From Pseudevernia furfuracea (Eukaryota > Ascomycota > Lecanoromycetes > Lecanorales > Parmeliaceae), in contig JAIUPT010000034.1 of the NCBI GenBank assembly GCA_022315425.1, positions 1,025,240 to 1,089,239 on the forward strand: 64,000 nucleotides of DNA, written 5' to 3'. This document shows, one piece after another, positions 10,309 through 22,959 of the stretch (its first letter is position 1; each line of letters starts with the position of its first letter). The translations under genes were made by a program, and so were the position numbers. The notes beneath the pieces were generated by a model. It did no database searches. It saw nothing but the letters and a program-made list of their open reading frames with translations, and was not told the origin of the DNA.

Positions 10309-13300
10309 GACGTTGGATCTGACTTTCCGGGGATTTAGCGGATTCAATGTCATCTGGAATTCTTGGCGTTGGAGAGCCGACGTCACCCCATATGGAATTT
10401 CGTACTATAGCATGAGCATCTTCCCACAATTGTTAGATATCCATTATCGAATATCGCAAATAATCAAATGTGAAGCTATACAAACTTCGCCCCAATCAAC
10501 CATGCCTTTCACACGCACCAATGGCCCACCAGCCACCCCGCCGCCCCTTTCCCTGTTCCGCACTCGCAACGCAAACAATCGCTCTATCTCTGCTGAGATG
10601 GCCGCTACGAAGGAGGTTTAAAGATAGATGCTAGCCCAGAAGCAGCGCAAGAAGAAGAACGTTTAGACTCAGACCCAGAAACAACGCGAAAAGAACGATG
10701 CTTAAACTGCTGTCGCCATCGCTCAGAAGAAGCAGAGAACATTAGGCTTTTGATGCTTTTGAGAAGCAGACAGAGCGTGAGGCAGAGGATCTACTCTATA
10801 GTTTGATACATCTGTAGACGTTGATTTCAATTACAAACAGTGGATCGGCTGCAGCGTATCTCTTGGGTAATTACAGCAGGCTTCCATTGGGCATGTAGTG
10901 TATCAACGAGAAGAAACATGGCGATTAAGGGACTATGAAACCAGTCAAGAGAAGATGCTGATGCTACAGTACGAAAATCCATGTGAGATGACGTCGGGTC
11001 TCCAACGCCAAGCATTTCAGATGATTTTGAATAGAGTACGCTGAATAATGATCGGGGATAATGATGCGTAGCGCAGAGGGTTCTACCCTTCTATGTTGTA
11101 CCATGGCAGGTCCACAGATACAAGGTACAGATTCAACCAGTCGGTGGTCTGTCTAACAAGGCGCCCCTCTTCGTCCTCGTGCAAATACTCCCTATCGCTG
11201 GAAGCTTGGCAGTCTACTCCTGCTCTAGGTGCCCCCCCATTCGCAGCAGCTTTAACCCTGCCACTCTTGCACAACAATGGCACACAGGCTGTCTTATCGG
11301 CTTTCGTACAGCCCCACATCAACTATTCCATGCCGACTTAGCTCAGACGTGTCTCGCGCTTCGTGGTGTGCTCAATGCACCGTTTTCCATATCATGCAGT
11401 CCTCTAGACTAGCTAACACTGAAGGTGTGTAGAGCCAAACGCAGGTTCAAGAACCAAGCTCTATATCGCAGCGGCTGTCCTTCCACCTATCACCATACCT
11501 TTCACCCTTACCCTCCAGCGACGCACGAACCGTGAGCTAAACTACACATCGAACAAGTCGTCAGACAAAGGCGGAGGGACAATTACGGAGACATAGATTG
11601 GTGCCGAACGAGCAAGGCATTGGCAAATTGATACATGAGTGGGGTACATACAACTCTGCGAGGATTGCTGTTACGGAACTGGGGACGGTACTGGGTGCTT
11701 GGAACGTGCTGATCGCATGGTGTGGGAATGTGGTTTGGGAGTGAGTCTCGGAAAGAGACTATGGCAGACAACAGTGAAGAAGGTCAGAAGTCTGGAAGTG
11801 GATGACTAGATGATAGACAAGGGAAGAATGGGGAAGACGATACTGGGGGAGATCAGGCAGAAAAGAAGCGCAGGTGCTGGGAGTGGGCCTACATTTTCTG
11901 GGAAAGAACATCCAGTTAGTCGAGCACGGTTAGCTATTCAACCACTCGACTATTCGCACTCCGAGCGTACATCACAGGGCTTTTCTGACCTTGCCCATGC
12001 CCTCAGTGCATATCTTGTCAAGCACCTCAGACTTTCCGAGACTCAACGCGGATTCGTAGCACAAGCTAAGCCCGCGGGTATGACACTCCCTCCTAGACCA
12101 CCAAAGCTTACATTTATCTATCGTCATCTCAGATATGATGGTTCAGTCTGAGCCCGTTTTCAAACAACGCAATCACGATCCTTCCGGGTAAAGCTTTGAA
12201 CGATTCAGCTACTTCATATCGCAAATCTATCCACCAGGCATGTTTAATTGCTGCTACGTCTACTTTACTCCCACCGAGGCTGGTCTTCAGAACTAACTTC
12301 TTTCTTTGCATTAGGCTTCGCTGAATTAGTGCCCGATATCTCTCTACTGTCAGCGCTTTTGACCGTATCCTTTCCTCAACATGTCTACCGACTCTGGCTT
12401 TGTCTTCATGGACACCCTCATCGGCCAATACCACAGATCACATATCCTCCTCTTGTCGATGCTCACCTCCATCTTGTGTGTGTTCCTGGTTTGAGCTATC
12501 ACCACCAGTGATACAGCGCTCTGTTCCTTTCTTCGCAATCATGCTTGGCATCCTCGCAGCAGGCTCCATGGCCTTATGGGCGGGCTGCGATACGGAAACG
12601 GAGAAACAGAATCCAGACGCTGAGGTAGCAGTCATCATGGGCAGAATGACCGCAGAGAGGCATGTGTGATTTTCGGTCATGGGGGCCGTCAATGAGGCTC
12701 TGCTCCATCTGCCCAAACGCTGTTCGGAGGAGTTATGTGGAAGCAAATTCCGGGTTACAATCCTTTCTGCCGGGTTTTCCTTGCTTTTCGGTAGGCTAGG
12801 GTTCTTTGGACGTTGCGGGATGCAATCAAGGAGGGTAGAGGGAATGGTGCAGATGGGCGTGAGGTGCATGAGCAATTGATGCGGTAGGGGACTAGCATAG
12901 TGTTAAAAGCTGGAGCGGTAATTGAAGAGAAGTTGCAGCTCCTCCCAATCCTAATGTAAAGCGGGTGAATACCCATCCATTCACCTCCCCCTTCCCATTC
13001 ATCAATCCCAAAAATCCTCCACGCAACCCTCGCATCATCCAGGCAACAGTCCTTTGCAAACCCCAAATAGCAGCTCTTTCGTAAATACCTCGCCCCCCAC
13101 GCTCTCCCTATTTCTCCCGTAGCGGTACCATACGCAGATACCACGCCGTACGATCCTCAGTCAAAACATGCACGACCAGACTTCCCTCCTCCCTTGAACG
13201 AACCCAGCCGCCTCCGAACAACCCCCCCCCACCCCCCAAGCCGCATCCTCAAGCATCATAAAACGCCGAAAACGACATCACACCCACCCACCTCTTTCCT

Positions 13301-13351
13301 CCACTACTGCACTTAACACAGCCACCACCTCACCAACATCCATCCTCTGCG
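10309..13351. other. intergenic, no recognised gene
   Basis: Several open frames of 60-150 codons exist but none shows a domain. At 10499-10620 an ORF starting MPFTRTNGPP is followed by Lys/Gln/Glu-rich, stop-interrupted sequence (to about 10810) that resembles a decayed coiled-coil region. At 12381 a 37-codon frame has a hydrophobic run, and a second hydrophobic stretch sits in another frame at about 12538; I could not join them with a sensible intron. Confidence 0.4.
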
Positions 13352-13801
13352 ATGTCAGCCTCGACCCGTTCCACTCGCGCCGCTCCTTCCGGCCGCTCCC
13401 TTCCCCTCCGCGCCAGCTTCAACGCCGCCTCCGTGACGTCCCGTGCCCACTTTGAACCTACACAGTGGAGCGAGCTCCTCAGCCGAAGTCGGGGAATGGG
13501 CGTCATCTGCGTTTGGAGCTCGGCTGCAGCTAGCTATACTTGGTTCCTGGGCCTAGAGGAGGGGCTCGGAAATGGGGACTCGGAGGGTGGGTGTTCAGTC
13601 AGTCACCTGCAAGGCTCTCGTTCTCGTCCGACGGCCTGGGGAGGAGAGAGAGTTGTGGTTGAGGCGAGGCAAAGATTGTCGGCGGGTCGCTTTGTGCGGA
13701 GGTGGCAGCACCGGCTTGGGCGAGGCTGGGCGGAGCCGGGGGAAGCGTTTGGTGGTGTAGGAAGAGCAAGGGGACGGCAGGGTGGAGGAGAGAAGGGCTG
13801 A
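13352..13801 (+). CDS. hypothetical short protein, doubtful
   Basis: An ATG at 13352 follows a pyrimidine-rich leader of the sort seen upstream of many fungal genes and opens 149 codons beginning MSASTRSTRAAPSG. The N-terminus is rich in Ser, Arg and Ala, which could suit an organelle-targeting peptide. The second half is Gly/Arg-rich with no domain, and overlapping frames are equally long because the region is GC-rich. It lies tail-to-tail with the methyltransferase gene. This is a weak call. Confidence 0.2.
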   Translation: MSASTRSTRAAPSGRSLPLRASFNAASVTSRAHFEPTQWSELLSRSRGMGVICVWSSAAASYTWFLGLEEGLGNGDSEGGCSVSHLQGSRSRPTAWGGERVVVEARQRLSAGRFVRRWQHRLGRGWAEPGEAFGGVGRARGRQGGGEKG

Positions 13802-13964
13802 TATGATATGGGAGTACAACCAGGTGGAAAGAGGGCTGTGGGTGCACGATGAAACTATGTAAAAAAAAGGAAGACGGTTGGATGCGCGCAAGAATGTCTA
13901 TCGTTTGGGAATTAAAAGTACCATCTATGAGTCAGAAAGAAATGGAAAAGTCCGCATTGCCCTA

Positions 13965-16900
13965 CTAATTATCCTCGTTCGGGTTCGACTTGAAGTCGTA
14001 ACCCGATCCCCAACCAGCCTCCAGAGTATCATCGATCTCATCCTCTCTCACCAACACCCAATCGCCACTGGATTCCGCCCCACCATCTTCGCTCATTTCA
14101 GCCGCTTTGCGCTTTCTGTGAAGCTTCTTCTTGGCCAAAGTCTTCTGTTCGCGCTCTTGTAAGATATCAACTTCGATGGTTTTCAAGGCAGCGAATCGGT
14201 AAATGTGCACCGTCTTTCGTTGCCCGTATCTCTTCGCTCGTCCAATGCACTGTGTCATCGAGGCACTGTACGACTGTTGTGTATTACTGAGGAGGGGAGA
14301 CGCGAAGATGACGTGATTTGCATTGGTAAGATTGCTGTAGATGATCATGTTAGCAGGGTCCAGGGCAAAGATAGGTGCTGGAACTTACATTCCGGCTGCT
14401 GTCTCATTCGAGGGGTTGAGGAGCAGAACTCTCTTCTTGGTCGGCCCGTTGTCCTCTTGGAAATCGTTCATCATGTCAGACATCTGACGTCCGGGAACTC
14501 CGGCTTTGTTGCTCAACGCATAATTAGAAATGTTGGCCGCTTTCAATACTGCAGCCATCTTGAGCATCACGTCCTCAAACTGCACGAACAGTAGAACCTG
14601 GTCGTCCGCTGGAAGGCTGTTGATCAGTGCGATGATATTTCCGAGCTTTGAGCCGTAAGACCAGGTCTTCCCATCGCCCACGAGGTCCACGGCCTTTCTC
14701 AGGCGATATGATTCGGATCCCTCACCACAGCCGTCGACAGCGCATATGAGCTTTGTTGCCTGGATGCAATCCTTACAGGTGAGGTGACCGCAGCGAATGT
14801 TGATGCTAATGTTGTCATAATCATGTATGACTTGGTGGCAACCTCTGCATACAGGTGGCTCGCCGAGACTAGTATACCATTGATAGAGGTCCTGTGCGCC
14901 GTGGGCGAAGCGTAACGATCTTGTTTTGGAGGTCAGCTCTGATGCCAGGCTCCTCAGATGACCTGTCAATTTGCGAAGCACGCTCGCATAGTTCTCAAAG
15001 TCGTCTTTGTTTATTTTGATCGGCTTGGGATCTGGAATATCAGGATCCACGTCGTCTGGGTGGACGGCTTCGCCATCGTTCATGCCTTCACTGGCCTTTT
15101 TTGCTTTTCTACTCGCAGTCCTCTTAGCCTTGTCCCGATGGTTCCGCTTGTTCGCGGCTTCCTTCTCCTTCTTGAGTTCTGCGACGGTGGGTTGATCGCG
15201 GTAATAGAGCTCTTCAGTATCGTGATCGAGTTTTGCGCAGGCTGCACTGAGGTAGTGGCGAAGGTCGGAAGTAGCTGTAGGGTCTCTGAGACCAGCTCTC
15301 TCTATTCCTAACTTCCATTGACGGTAATGGGTGCCTTGGTGCTCGGGGTTTGGTGCGCGCGCACATTGCTGCTCCAGCCATGCAGCAAGCAACAACTTGT
15401 CGTTCAACTCTACAATCACTGCGTTCATTTGACTCTCCCGGATGGTGATCAACTCTTCGCAAACCCTGGACACGATTGGTGCAGGACTTGGCACTTCGAT
15501 ATTTTCTTCCTCATTGAGGCCCTGGATGTCATCGTCATCTTCATCGTTCATTGCATACCCCGATAGTTCATTCTCATCGTCATCATCAACGTCCGTTGAA
15601 CCCTCGGATGGTTCATTCTCATCGTCATCATCAACGTCCGTTGAACCCTCGGATAGTTCATTCTCATCGTCATCATCAACGTCCATTGAACCCTCGGATA
15701 GCTCCTTCTCATCGTCGTATTCATAGTCCATTGCATCCTCCGACACCTCGGCCTCCGCAGGTCGTGGTTTTTCCAGATCGAAGTGGGAGCAAGACCTCAA
15801 AAGGCACTCTGGCGCGGTTTTGCATCCTTTGAGAAGATCTCTGATTCGCCGAAGCCTATCGTTGTCCATCTTGTTCTTGCCATGCAGGACAATCCTCAAT
15901 TCCGTAGCTTGTAGTTGTTGCTGAAGCTCAGCATTGAGTATGGTCTCATATGGTCCAAGGAAATGGTGGCGAAGATGCACCAAAGATTTGATCACTCCGA
16001 TCTCGGCGACGTTTTTACTAGCGTACGTGTCGAGGAATCTCTGAGCGTGAGCCTGCCTGCTTATGTGCCAAGCAGCGGTATGCGAGTAGCCAAATGCACG
16101 GAATTGCTCGGCGGCTGTTCTATCTTCTCTGATTCGCCTTATTGCAGCCCCTTTGAGAACCCCTACGGCATCATCCACAACTCCAAGATTGTATGCTAGA
16201 AGGCTGGCGAGGTTGCGCACATCCCCGAAATCCTGGAGATTGGGTGTACCCGACAGCACCCATCTTGAACGGGCCTTGATTTTCGTGATGAAGCTGGAAA
16301 GCTTGTCGACCTTTTGTTTTTCGTCAACGTAGGTATATTCGTCCACAACGATTCGGTGAAAATCGAACATGTGTAGCAGTAATCCAGTCATCGAGTCGAA
16401 GTCCTTGCACTCCATGTGCTTTACGGCATCTCTAAGATACTTCTCCGTTGGGGGAAGGACCACTGGTGTTACACGTTCCGCGGGATTCCAAGTCTCATAT
16501 TTGGCCCCCTTAAGCCGCTGTGTAGGAACGTCGCGAAGTATCTCCTTGTCGATATGAGCCGCTTTCAATCTGAGCTTCAGAGCTGCGGCGAACTCTTTGG
16601 GACTCTTGTACTGGTTGACGAGTTCGCCTGTATGCTTCTCAATGTTCCCGCAGGCTCGAGTGAGCCAGGCGTCAATTTCACGCTCTCCGCTCGATGGACC
16701 TTGGGGCAGCGCCGCGAAATGGGACATTCTGGCCAGATATACTGGACTGCTGATGACATTCCAAGAAGCGATGATGATTACAGCTTGTCTGATGCGCTGG
16801 ACCGAAATATTTGCTAGCTCAGTCACGTTGTTAACCACTAGGATCCTGTCATCGTCCGAGGTCAGTCCCAGGAATTTGTTCGCTTGCCCTTTCCACTGGT

Positions 16901-19900
16901 GGACTAGGGTGGTTGGCACTAGGATCAAAGTGGCCTTGACAGAGATGCAGCCGAGGGTTTTCTTTTCTGCGTACTCTTCGGCGCGCTTTTCTTGCGTATG
17001 GATGAGCGCAAGAGTCGTCGCGGTCTTGCCGTACCCGACCTCATCAGCCAGAATGCCTCCTCTGACAATTCGATTTCTTCTCACGCGGACTTCTGCCCGC
17101 CAGCTCAGCTGGGACAAAATTGATTCTTCGATTTCTTCTTCGTAGAAGCCCATATCATCGGCCTCTTGCCCAATCATCCACTGGAGAGACCGCTTCTGTT
17201 CAGGCCGAAGCTTTTCGCCGGTTGGAAAAGCATAGTCAGCCTCGAGACTAAGCTTGTTGTTGGTCAACGTGAAGTCTCTGAGCTTATAACCGGTTGGCGC
17301 TTCGAATCGGGTATCGAGACGCCATTTTATCTCAAGCTCGTCGCTGTCTGCAATGTTGCCAATCTTACCCAAAGCTCGATGGACCAGGGTTGGAAGGTGG
17401 AGGCCGACTAAGAGCCGACCTGTGCGGTGTTCATCATCGTCTATGGAGGTTTGCACCAGGAACGGAGCAGGTCGAGATTTGATCTTTCGCTCAAAATCGC
17501 CTGCCTCTCGCCCGTCTTCGTAGGGAATGATCTTAGGTTTCTTGGTATTACCTCTTGAGCATGTCCACATGATTCTTGGAGGCTTCGGGGCGCAGACCAA
17601 ACATTCTTGATACCCGCTTGGGCAGGGATCGAGGCTTCTCCAGTCTCCTTTAAAACCGCCGAGGTCTTTCACTCGCGCGAAAAGCCATGCAAACGCTGCA
17701 GCGATCTGGCGCTCGGACCTCTGATCGATGATCGTCCAGTGCCCTATTTGCCAGCCAACGCTGTCGATTGATTGCTCTGGTATGCTGCAGGACAAGAGAG
17801 CAGTCGTGGCTAGTTCATGGAAGCAACCATAGTGATCGCCAGCAGCATACTCTTTCGCATCCGCACCCTCTCCAAAGACCGACATTGACATATTGGCGGC
17901 CGGGAAGCGTACGAGTGATTTCTCCAAGCCTTGATATGGTCGCAAAGAAATTAGGCAAGGTTCCCATCTGCTTAAAACGGTACATTGGACGGATGAAGCC
18001 TTGTCCGGTGCACTTGTTCCCACGTGGGGTGGCCTCCACTTGCTGTCCACCTGAGCTGTAAGAGAACGGCTTTCACCGTACTCTAATCGCTGTTTCTTGG
18101 TGGCAAAGACATAGCTGTCTTGTTCAGGCGGTCCCAGTCGGTCAGCATCGAGAAAAAGATAGAGTGCTGGGGCGTCGCGAGCATTTGCGGTCGGTCTCTT
18201 CTTGTGAAGACTGCTGGAAGCCGTCCCGCAATCCTCCAGAAGATCGTAATCTCCGCGAATATCGTGATCTAGGACTTGTCCTGCCCCCAATTCTGACGTG
18301 TAAGCGACGTGCAAGGATGTGTAAACTTGTTTGTCGATGAAATCTTTACCCTGTAGACCGAGCTTTTTCTCCCACGAATCGACCAATTGTCCTTGGGGCG
18401 TGACAGTGATTGAGAATTTGTGAGTCAGTGGTAAGCGGATTTCCCAGGAGCCTTGGAGCATACTCTCTGCCACCATGAGCTCTCCTCGCATTGTTTTTCC
18501 CCGAACAGTCAATCGTGCTAGAGGCAGACTGAGTAATTTTCGCACTGGACTATTTCCAGGCTCTGATTGGTCTGGTTTGCCGTATAATAGCCAGTAGACG
18601 TCTTCTCGATCGAACACCAGCTCCAGCCGCGAATGCGTGGCAATGTATGTAATTATCCAACAGTCAGAGCGCTTGATAGACTCGTAGCGGAATTCCTGTT
18701 TGAAGGCGAGTAGGATCGCCTCGCTGAAGAGTTTCCATTCCTGCTCCGATCGGTCCGGGAGATGTTGTGCGAAATGTTCCAATCCCTCGGGAGAGAAGCC
18801 GTCAATCCCAAGCCTTGTTGGTATAGCATATCTCACCCGCTTTCGGAATTCTTGAGGCTCAATGCGCAGCGGGGCTCCGGTTCCCCCAAGAAGCCCATAT
18901 TCGTGCTTGGGCTTATTACCACACTTCTCGCAGCAAGTGTGGTGGCAGGATTTGCACTTGCGAATCAAGGTCGGGGCTGCAGAACTTTGACCTTCACAGT
19001 GACAAAGACGAATACTCATTTTAGCCATCTGGCAAAGCTCTTCGAGTGACGTTTTATCAGATCCATCAAAGTGCAGAACTTGTTCATTACCAAGCTCGGT
19101 GTATCTCATTGGTTTCAAGTCGGAATCTGAATCACGGACCGGCTGGCTTACTGACTCTTTTGCGTTGGTTAGAATTTCATGGCCTACGCTCAATGCGCTG
19201 AGAAGAGCTGCTCCGACCACTGTAGAAGTCATCGCATTGCCCGCAAGTTCAAACAATTCTTTCCCAGTCTCGCGTGTCAGGAGTAAGCGGTCGATTGGTA
19301 GACCTTGAAGAGCAATGGCTTCAAGCCCAGTGATTGGGCCACCGCGGATCGTTGACAACGGCATGCCATGCGGCACAATGCAATTGATGACGCCTGCAGG
19401 CGTGGTGTCTTGAAAACGATCGATGTTCTGAGACAGCTCCCAGAAGCGTCTATGGAACTTGAGTCAGCACAAGATCTCAAGAAAAACTAAAAGGGAGGCC
19501 TCACGCTTTGAAGAACGAGTCGTATCCTTTAGCGGCATTGCGTAGAAAAGATATCTCAACCGTATCCCATATGCGCTCGACTTGCGAAAACGACCAATCG
19601 GTCCACAAATAACTCGAAGCTTTGATTGAGCCGTCATTGGCCCAGTCAAGGATCGGTCTCAGGATTCCCAGCTTCTCGTTGGTCCGGTATGTGTCGTAAC
19701 GACCGTTACATACCTCCCAGTCCCTATCCTGCTTGGTTCTACCAACTCTTGTCATCTCGTCCTTCGCGCATTGTAGGCGCGGGTCATCCTCGAGCAAGAG
19801 GAACGCCTCAACAGATACACTGGCCTTTCGTTGAAGGGCCTTCATGTACGTCTGCCATGTCTTTACTGCCTTGTCTCCTAATTCCCGTGACAAAAAGCGG

Positions 19901-21997
19901 CGGCGATCCAGGCAAATCATATACCCGCGTGTGCGAGTGTGTGGAATGTAATACTGCTTGGCGTCAACTTTGACCCAAGCAGCGGCGTATGCGAGATCGT
20001 GCTCGTCCCAGATATCCTCGAGGCCTGACCCAGTATCATCGGTGCCCCGTCTTAGGACGTCGAACTCCACTTTGGCCACCTTGCGGTCATTCTTCCAGAT
20101 GGCTTCAATGTACTTCCAAGGGGCACCCTCCACATTTTCAAGAATTATCATTGCTGGTCGATACTTCTTGGCGTACATAAGGATCGCCCGAAAGGTATCG
20201 CCAGATTCGCCGAGATCAGTCAGCTTTTTACCATTCTTGTTTAATTTGGAAAAATCGACACACGAGAACCCCGCTACTAAAAGGTCAACGAAGGGAGGGA
20301 CATCGGCGAGAGCACCGTAGGCGGTGGTCCTAAAGGGGTCAGCACAAGAAGTCCACTAGCGAGCCAGTCTACTCACGCTTGTCCACCTTGAGCTATTTCC
20401 CGAATGTCACGGAAAAGAAGTCTAGGATGAAAGTTCCGTTCGATGTAGGCTTGTTTATACGGTTCGATCTCGGCGCTGAATTGATGATCGAGATTCAAAG
20501 TAGATAATCCAAGGACTCGTAGACCTAGGACAAGCTATGTTATGAAACGTCACATCGAACGCTAGGGTCAGCGCTTACCATTCTGAATCATGTCCAAAGC
20601 GAGCAACGGGCTCTCAGTCCCAGAGCACATCGTTGCGACACGAATTTGCTTATGAGAGAGGACCTTCATTGCTTGTGCCAGATGTATCTTCTCCTTGGCA
20701 TTTGACACCATGTCCTTGAAGATATCGTGAAGGTTTGCAAGCGGCGGAAGGCTCTCATCAAGATGGGTGCTAAACCCTCGAGCAGCCTTTGTTCTGTTCT
20801 GGGTTCTCCGTTTAGCCTGTGTTGGCTTGGGTTGAGCTGCGGAGCGCTCTGGAGCAGAGTGCTTTGATGGCGTTGGCGTTGGCGTCGAGTGCTTTGATGG
20901 CGGTTGAGCATCGGTAACAACTTCCGAATCAGGCCGAATCTCCGCTGTCCTCTGTGTTGCCTGGGATCGAGTCACGCGTAGTCCAGTGGGCGGAGGAGCG
21001 GCTGGTCGTGATGCTGGCTGTGTTTGAACCGTTCCATCATTTGTTGCCCTGGGCCGAGGTGCACGTGGTCCAGTGGGGAAATCCCCCGGGTACAGGACTG
21101 GCGGTGTGTCAGCTACCTCATCATTTGTTGCCCTGGAGCGAGCTGCACGTCGTCTGGTGGGCAGATCGCCTAGTTGAGATGCCGGTTGTGTATGAGCCGT
21201 TCCATCGTGTTGCTGGCTGAGCCGAGTTTCACGTGGTCTCGTGGGTAGAGCGCTTAATTGAGGTGTAAGTTGTGATCGGACCGTTTCATCGCCGCCACTC
21301 GGGTTGGCCGAGGATGAACCTGACGACTCCTTTTGGACGACTTGTTTTTTTGCAACGGATGGCTGAGCGTGAGTGCTGGGATCGGCGGCGGGAGCGTTTT
21401 TTGGTGCTTTCTTTGATGCGCAGGACTCATGATCGTTCCAGCGGTTACTATGCGGGTTCCCATATTCTTGAGCACATATGGGGAAGTGATAGTTGACACC
21501 TTCAATACGGGTGAATCTGGAATCACATATGATGCAATAGAAATCCCCTGTGCCTCGTTTTGCTGCCTTCGGTTCCCCCTTGCGGGGTGAAAAGACTCCG
21601 CAGTGTACGGTTGGGCCACACTTACGCACCCTCCTCCCGGTCGACTCCTGCTCCCGAAGTTAGTCACGAAGAAACAATCAAGTCAGATGACCGAAGTAGA
21701 CACTGAGAGACATGTCTGGCTTTTGATACGTACCTGAGGATGGACAGCAGCTCCTTGAGCCGAAGCCTCCGAGGTGCTATCTGAAAAAGTCGCGTCATCT
21801 GCACCGTCGCTAGCTTCTTCTTGAACAGCTTCATTGTCTCGGTTTTGCGGATGGGTTGAGGGATTTGTTGCTGTAGAACGCGTCACACGACGTGACTGTG
21901 TTGATGGGCGCTCTCCCGCGTTGTCGATCGAGGGTGGCTGGTAGTCAGGATCCGCATCCTCTGGGTCTCGCAAATTTTTGATTTCCCGGTTGGCCAT
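13965..21997 (-). CDS. DNMT5-type cytosine-5 DNA methyltransferase/SNF2 ATPase
   Basis: Predicted nuclear, ATP-dependent cytosine methyltransferase of the DNMT5 class, about 2578 residues. Exons on the minus strand: 21997-21734, 21647-20579, 20524-20377, 20329-19505, 19449-14389, 14334-13965; all five junctions keep frame and have GT..AG ends. Order of features: disordered N-terminus; a C-x2-C-x12-H-x3-C finger in exon 2; methyltransferase motif I MCSGTESPLLAL (residues 428-439); motif IV GFSCVDFS with the presumed catalytic Cys 517; motif VI ILENV (556-560); motif X AGNAM (838-842); a Cys-rich cluster (918-945); SNF2 Walker A GGILADEVGYGKT (1566-1578); a DEYT box (1805-1808); SGTP; RING CRGC..CGHLTCKDC from residue 2303; and helicase motif VI QCIGRAKRYGQ (2484-2494). 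MTase plus SNF2 in one chain is diagnostic of DNMT5. I see no chromodomain. Acidic 15-residue repeats lie near residues 2006-2065. Confidence 0.93.
15562..15741 (-). repeat. 45-bp coding tandem repeat in the DNMT5-like gene
   Basis: Four consecutive 45-bp units (15562-15606, 15607-15651, 15652-15696, 15697-15741). The first three are nearly identical and the fourth is degenerate. Each encodes a 15-residue acidic unit of the form DVDDDDENELSEGS. It lies between the SNF2 N lobe and the RING. The unit length is a multiple of three, so copy-number change would keep frame. Confidence 0.9.
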
Positions 21998-22737
21998 GGC
22001 TGTGGTGGCGAAGAAGTAGAGACTCTTTGAACAATTGCAAGAAGACGCGGCGGAAAAAGCTTTTACTGGTACCCGCCAAGCAATGTTTCCTAGTAAACTA
22101 GAAGTGGGCTTTTTCGATGAAATAGAGGTCGCTTGGGCGCGGAACTAGCGGAGACTTGCGTAGAGCTGTTTCCGTTACGTCACAGAGCTACTGGGTTCGG
22201 TTGCTAGCGGTGCCGTTGAAGAGCTAGAAGAGGCACCCGATGGCGTGGAGTGAGGGATGTATGGCCTTGGAGGATTCTGAGAGCTGTGAAGATGAGGGAT
22301 GCGGGAAAGTTGAATGAGGTTTGATGTCGTTCTTGTCGGCGCTGTAAGGCTGCTTGTGCGTGCTGCCTCTGCAGAGCGGAGCAAAAATGTAGAGCGAAGT
22401 AAAGCAAGCTGTACACGTGCTTGGCCGTTTCAAAAGAAGCGGAGGAACAAAGAGAGGATCAGTAGAGAAGCAGGAGCAAGTGTGCAAAGGTGTTCCGAGG
22501 AGTAGATGATGATGATGGTGAAGGTGTCGGATCACATCAACAGCAACACCTAGGAATCTTTGTGGCCTTGGCGCCCTAGCGTACCCCGGCACCGGTAGAT
22601 CTTGCCCCGAATTTCCTACTGGGTATGCCGACCAAGTTAGCACACAGTGTATCTTGAAGGCACTCTATTCCAGGGGTGACCAAATCTCCTAGTTTGTCCT
22701 AGGTACACTGGTTTTTGAGGAGGTGGCCTCATAGGAA
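21998..22737. other. upstream region of the DNMT5-like gene
   Basis: GC-rich, without recognised coding sequence; likely holds the promoter and 5' UTR of the minus-strand methyltransferase gene. The overlapping short frames on both strands are not supported. Confidence 0.35.
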
Positions 22738-22959
22738 ATGTCAGAGTTTGAGGCGGAGACCGACCTTATCCTCCAACTGAGAGACCGACTGAAGCTTCAA
22801 AAGGCACCGAGCTGTCAGCAGCTAGAGCAGATAGCAGCTTCTGTTGCCGAGAATAATCTTCAAAGAAGGAAAGACTCAGAGGAGAAGACAAGAGACACAG
22901 TTGAGATGGCTTACAAAGACGCCTTTGTCCAAGGAAGATGCTGGCAGGAGAATGGGTGA
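22738..22959 (+). CDS. hypothetical charged/coiled-coil small protein, doubtful
   Basis: 73 codons from ATG, beginning MSEFEAETDLILQLRDRLKL. The sequence is rich in Glu, Lys, Gln and Arg with heptad-like spacing and could form a coiled coil. The stop at about 22957 is followed by a plausible intron (donor GTAAGT near 23009, acceptor CTGTAG near 23086) and a further readable stretch (IAYLYPSPP.., to about 23212). The frames do not join cleanly, so this may be the remnant of a longer gene. No family is recognised. Confidence 0.25.
   Translation: MSEFEAETDLILQLRDRLKLQKAPSCQQLEQIAASVAENNLQRRKDSEEKTRDTVEMAYKDAFVQGRCWQENG

Noticed and set aside
10033..10429. Long minus-strand frames rich in Ile, Phe, His and Leu
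   Set aside because: Shadow of the GAA/GAT microsatellite on the coding strand of the acetyltransferase.
12381..12669. Small two-helix membrane protein gene
   Set aside because: Two hydrophobic stretches occur in different frames, and the only in-phase introns would be under 40 nt with weak sites.
22671..22740. hAT-type terminal repeat starting CAGGGGTGACCA
   Set aside because: No matching inverted end or 8-bp duplication was found within several kilobases.
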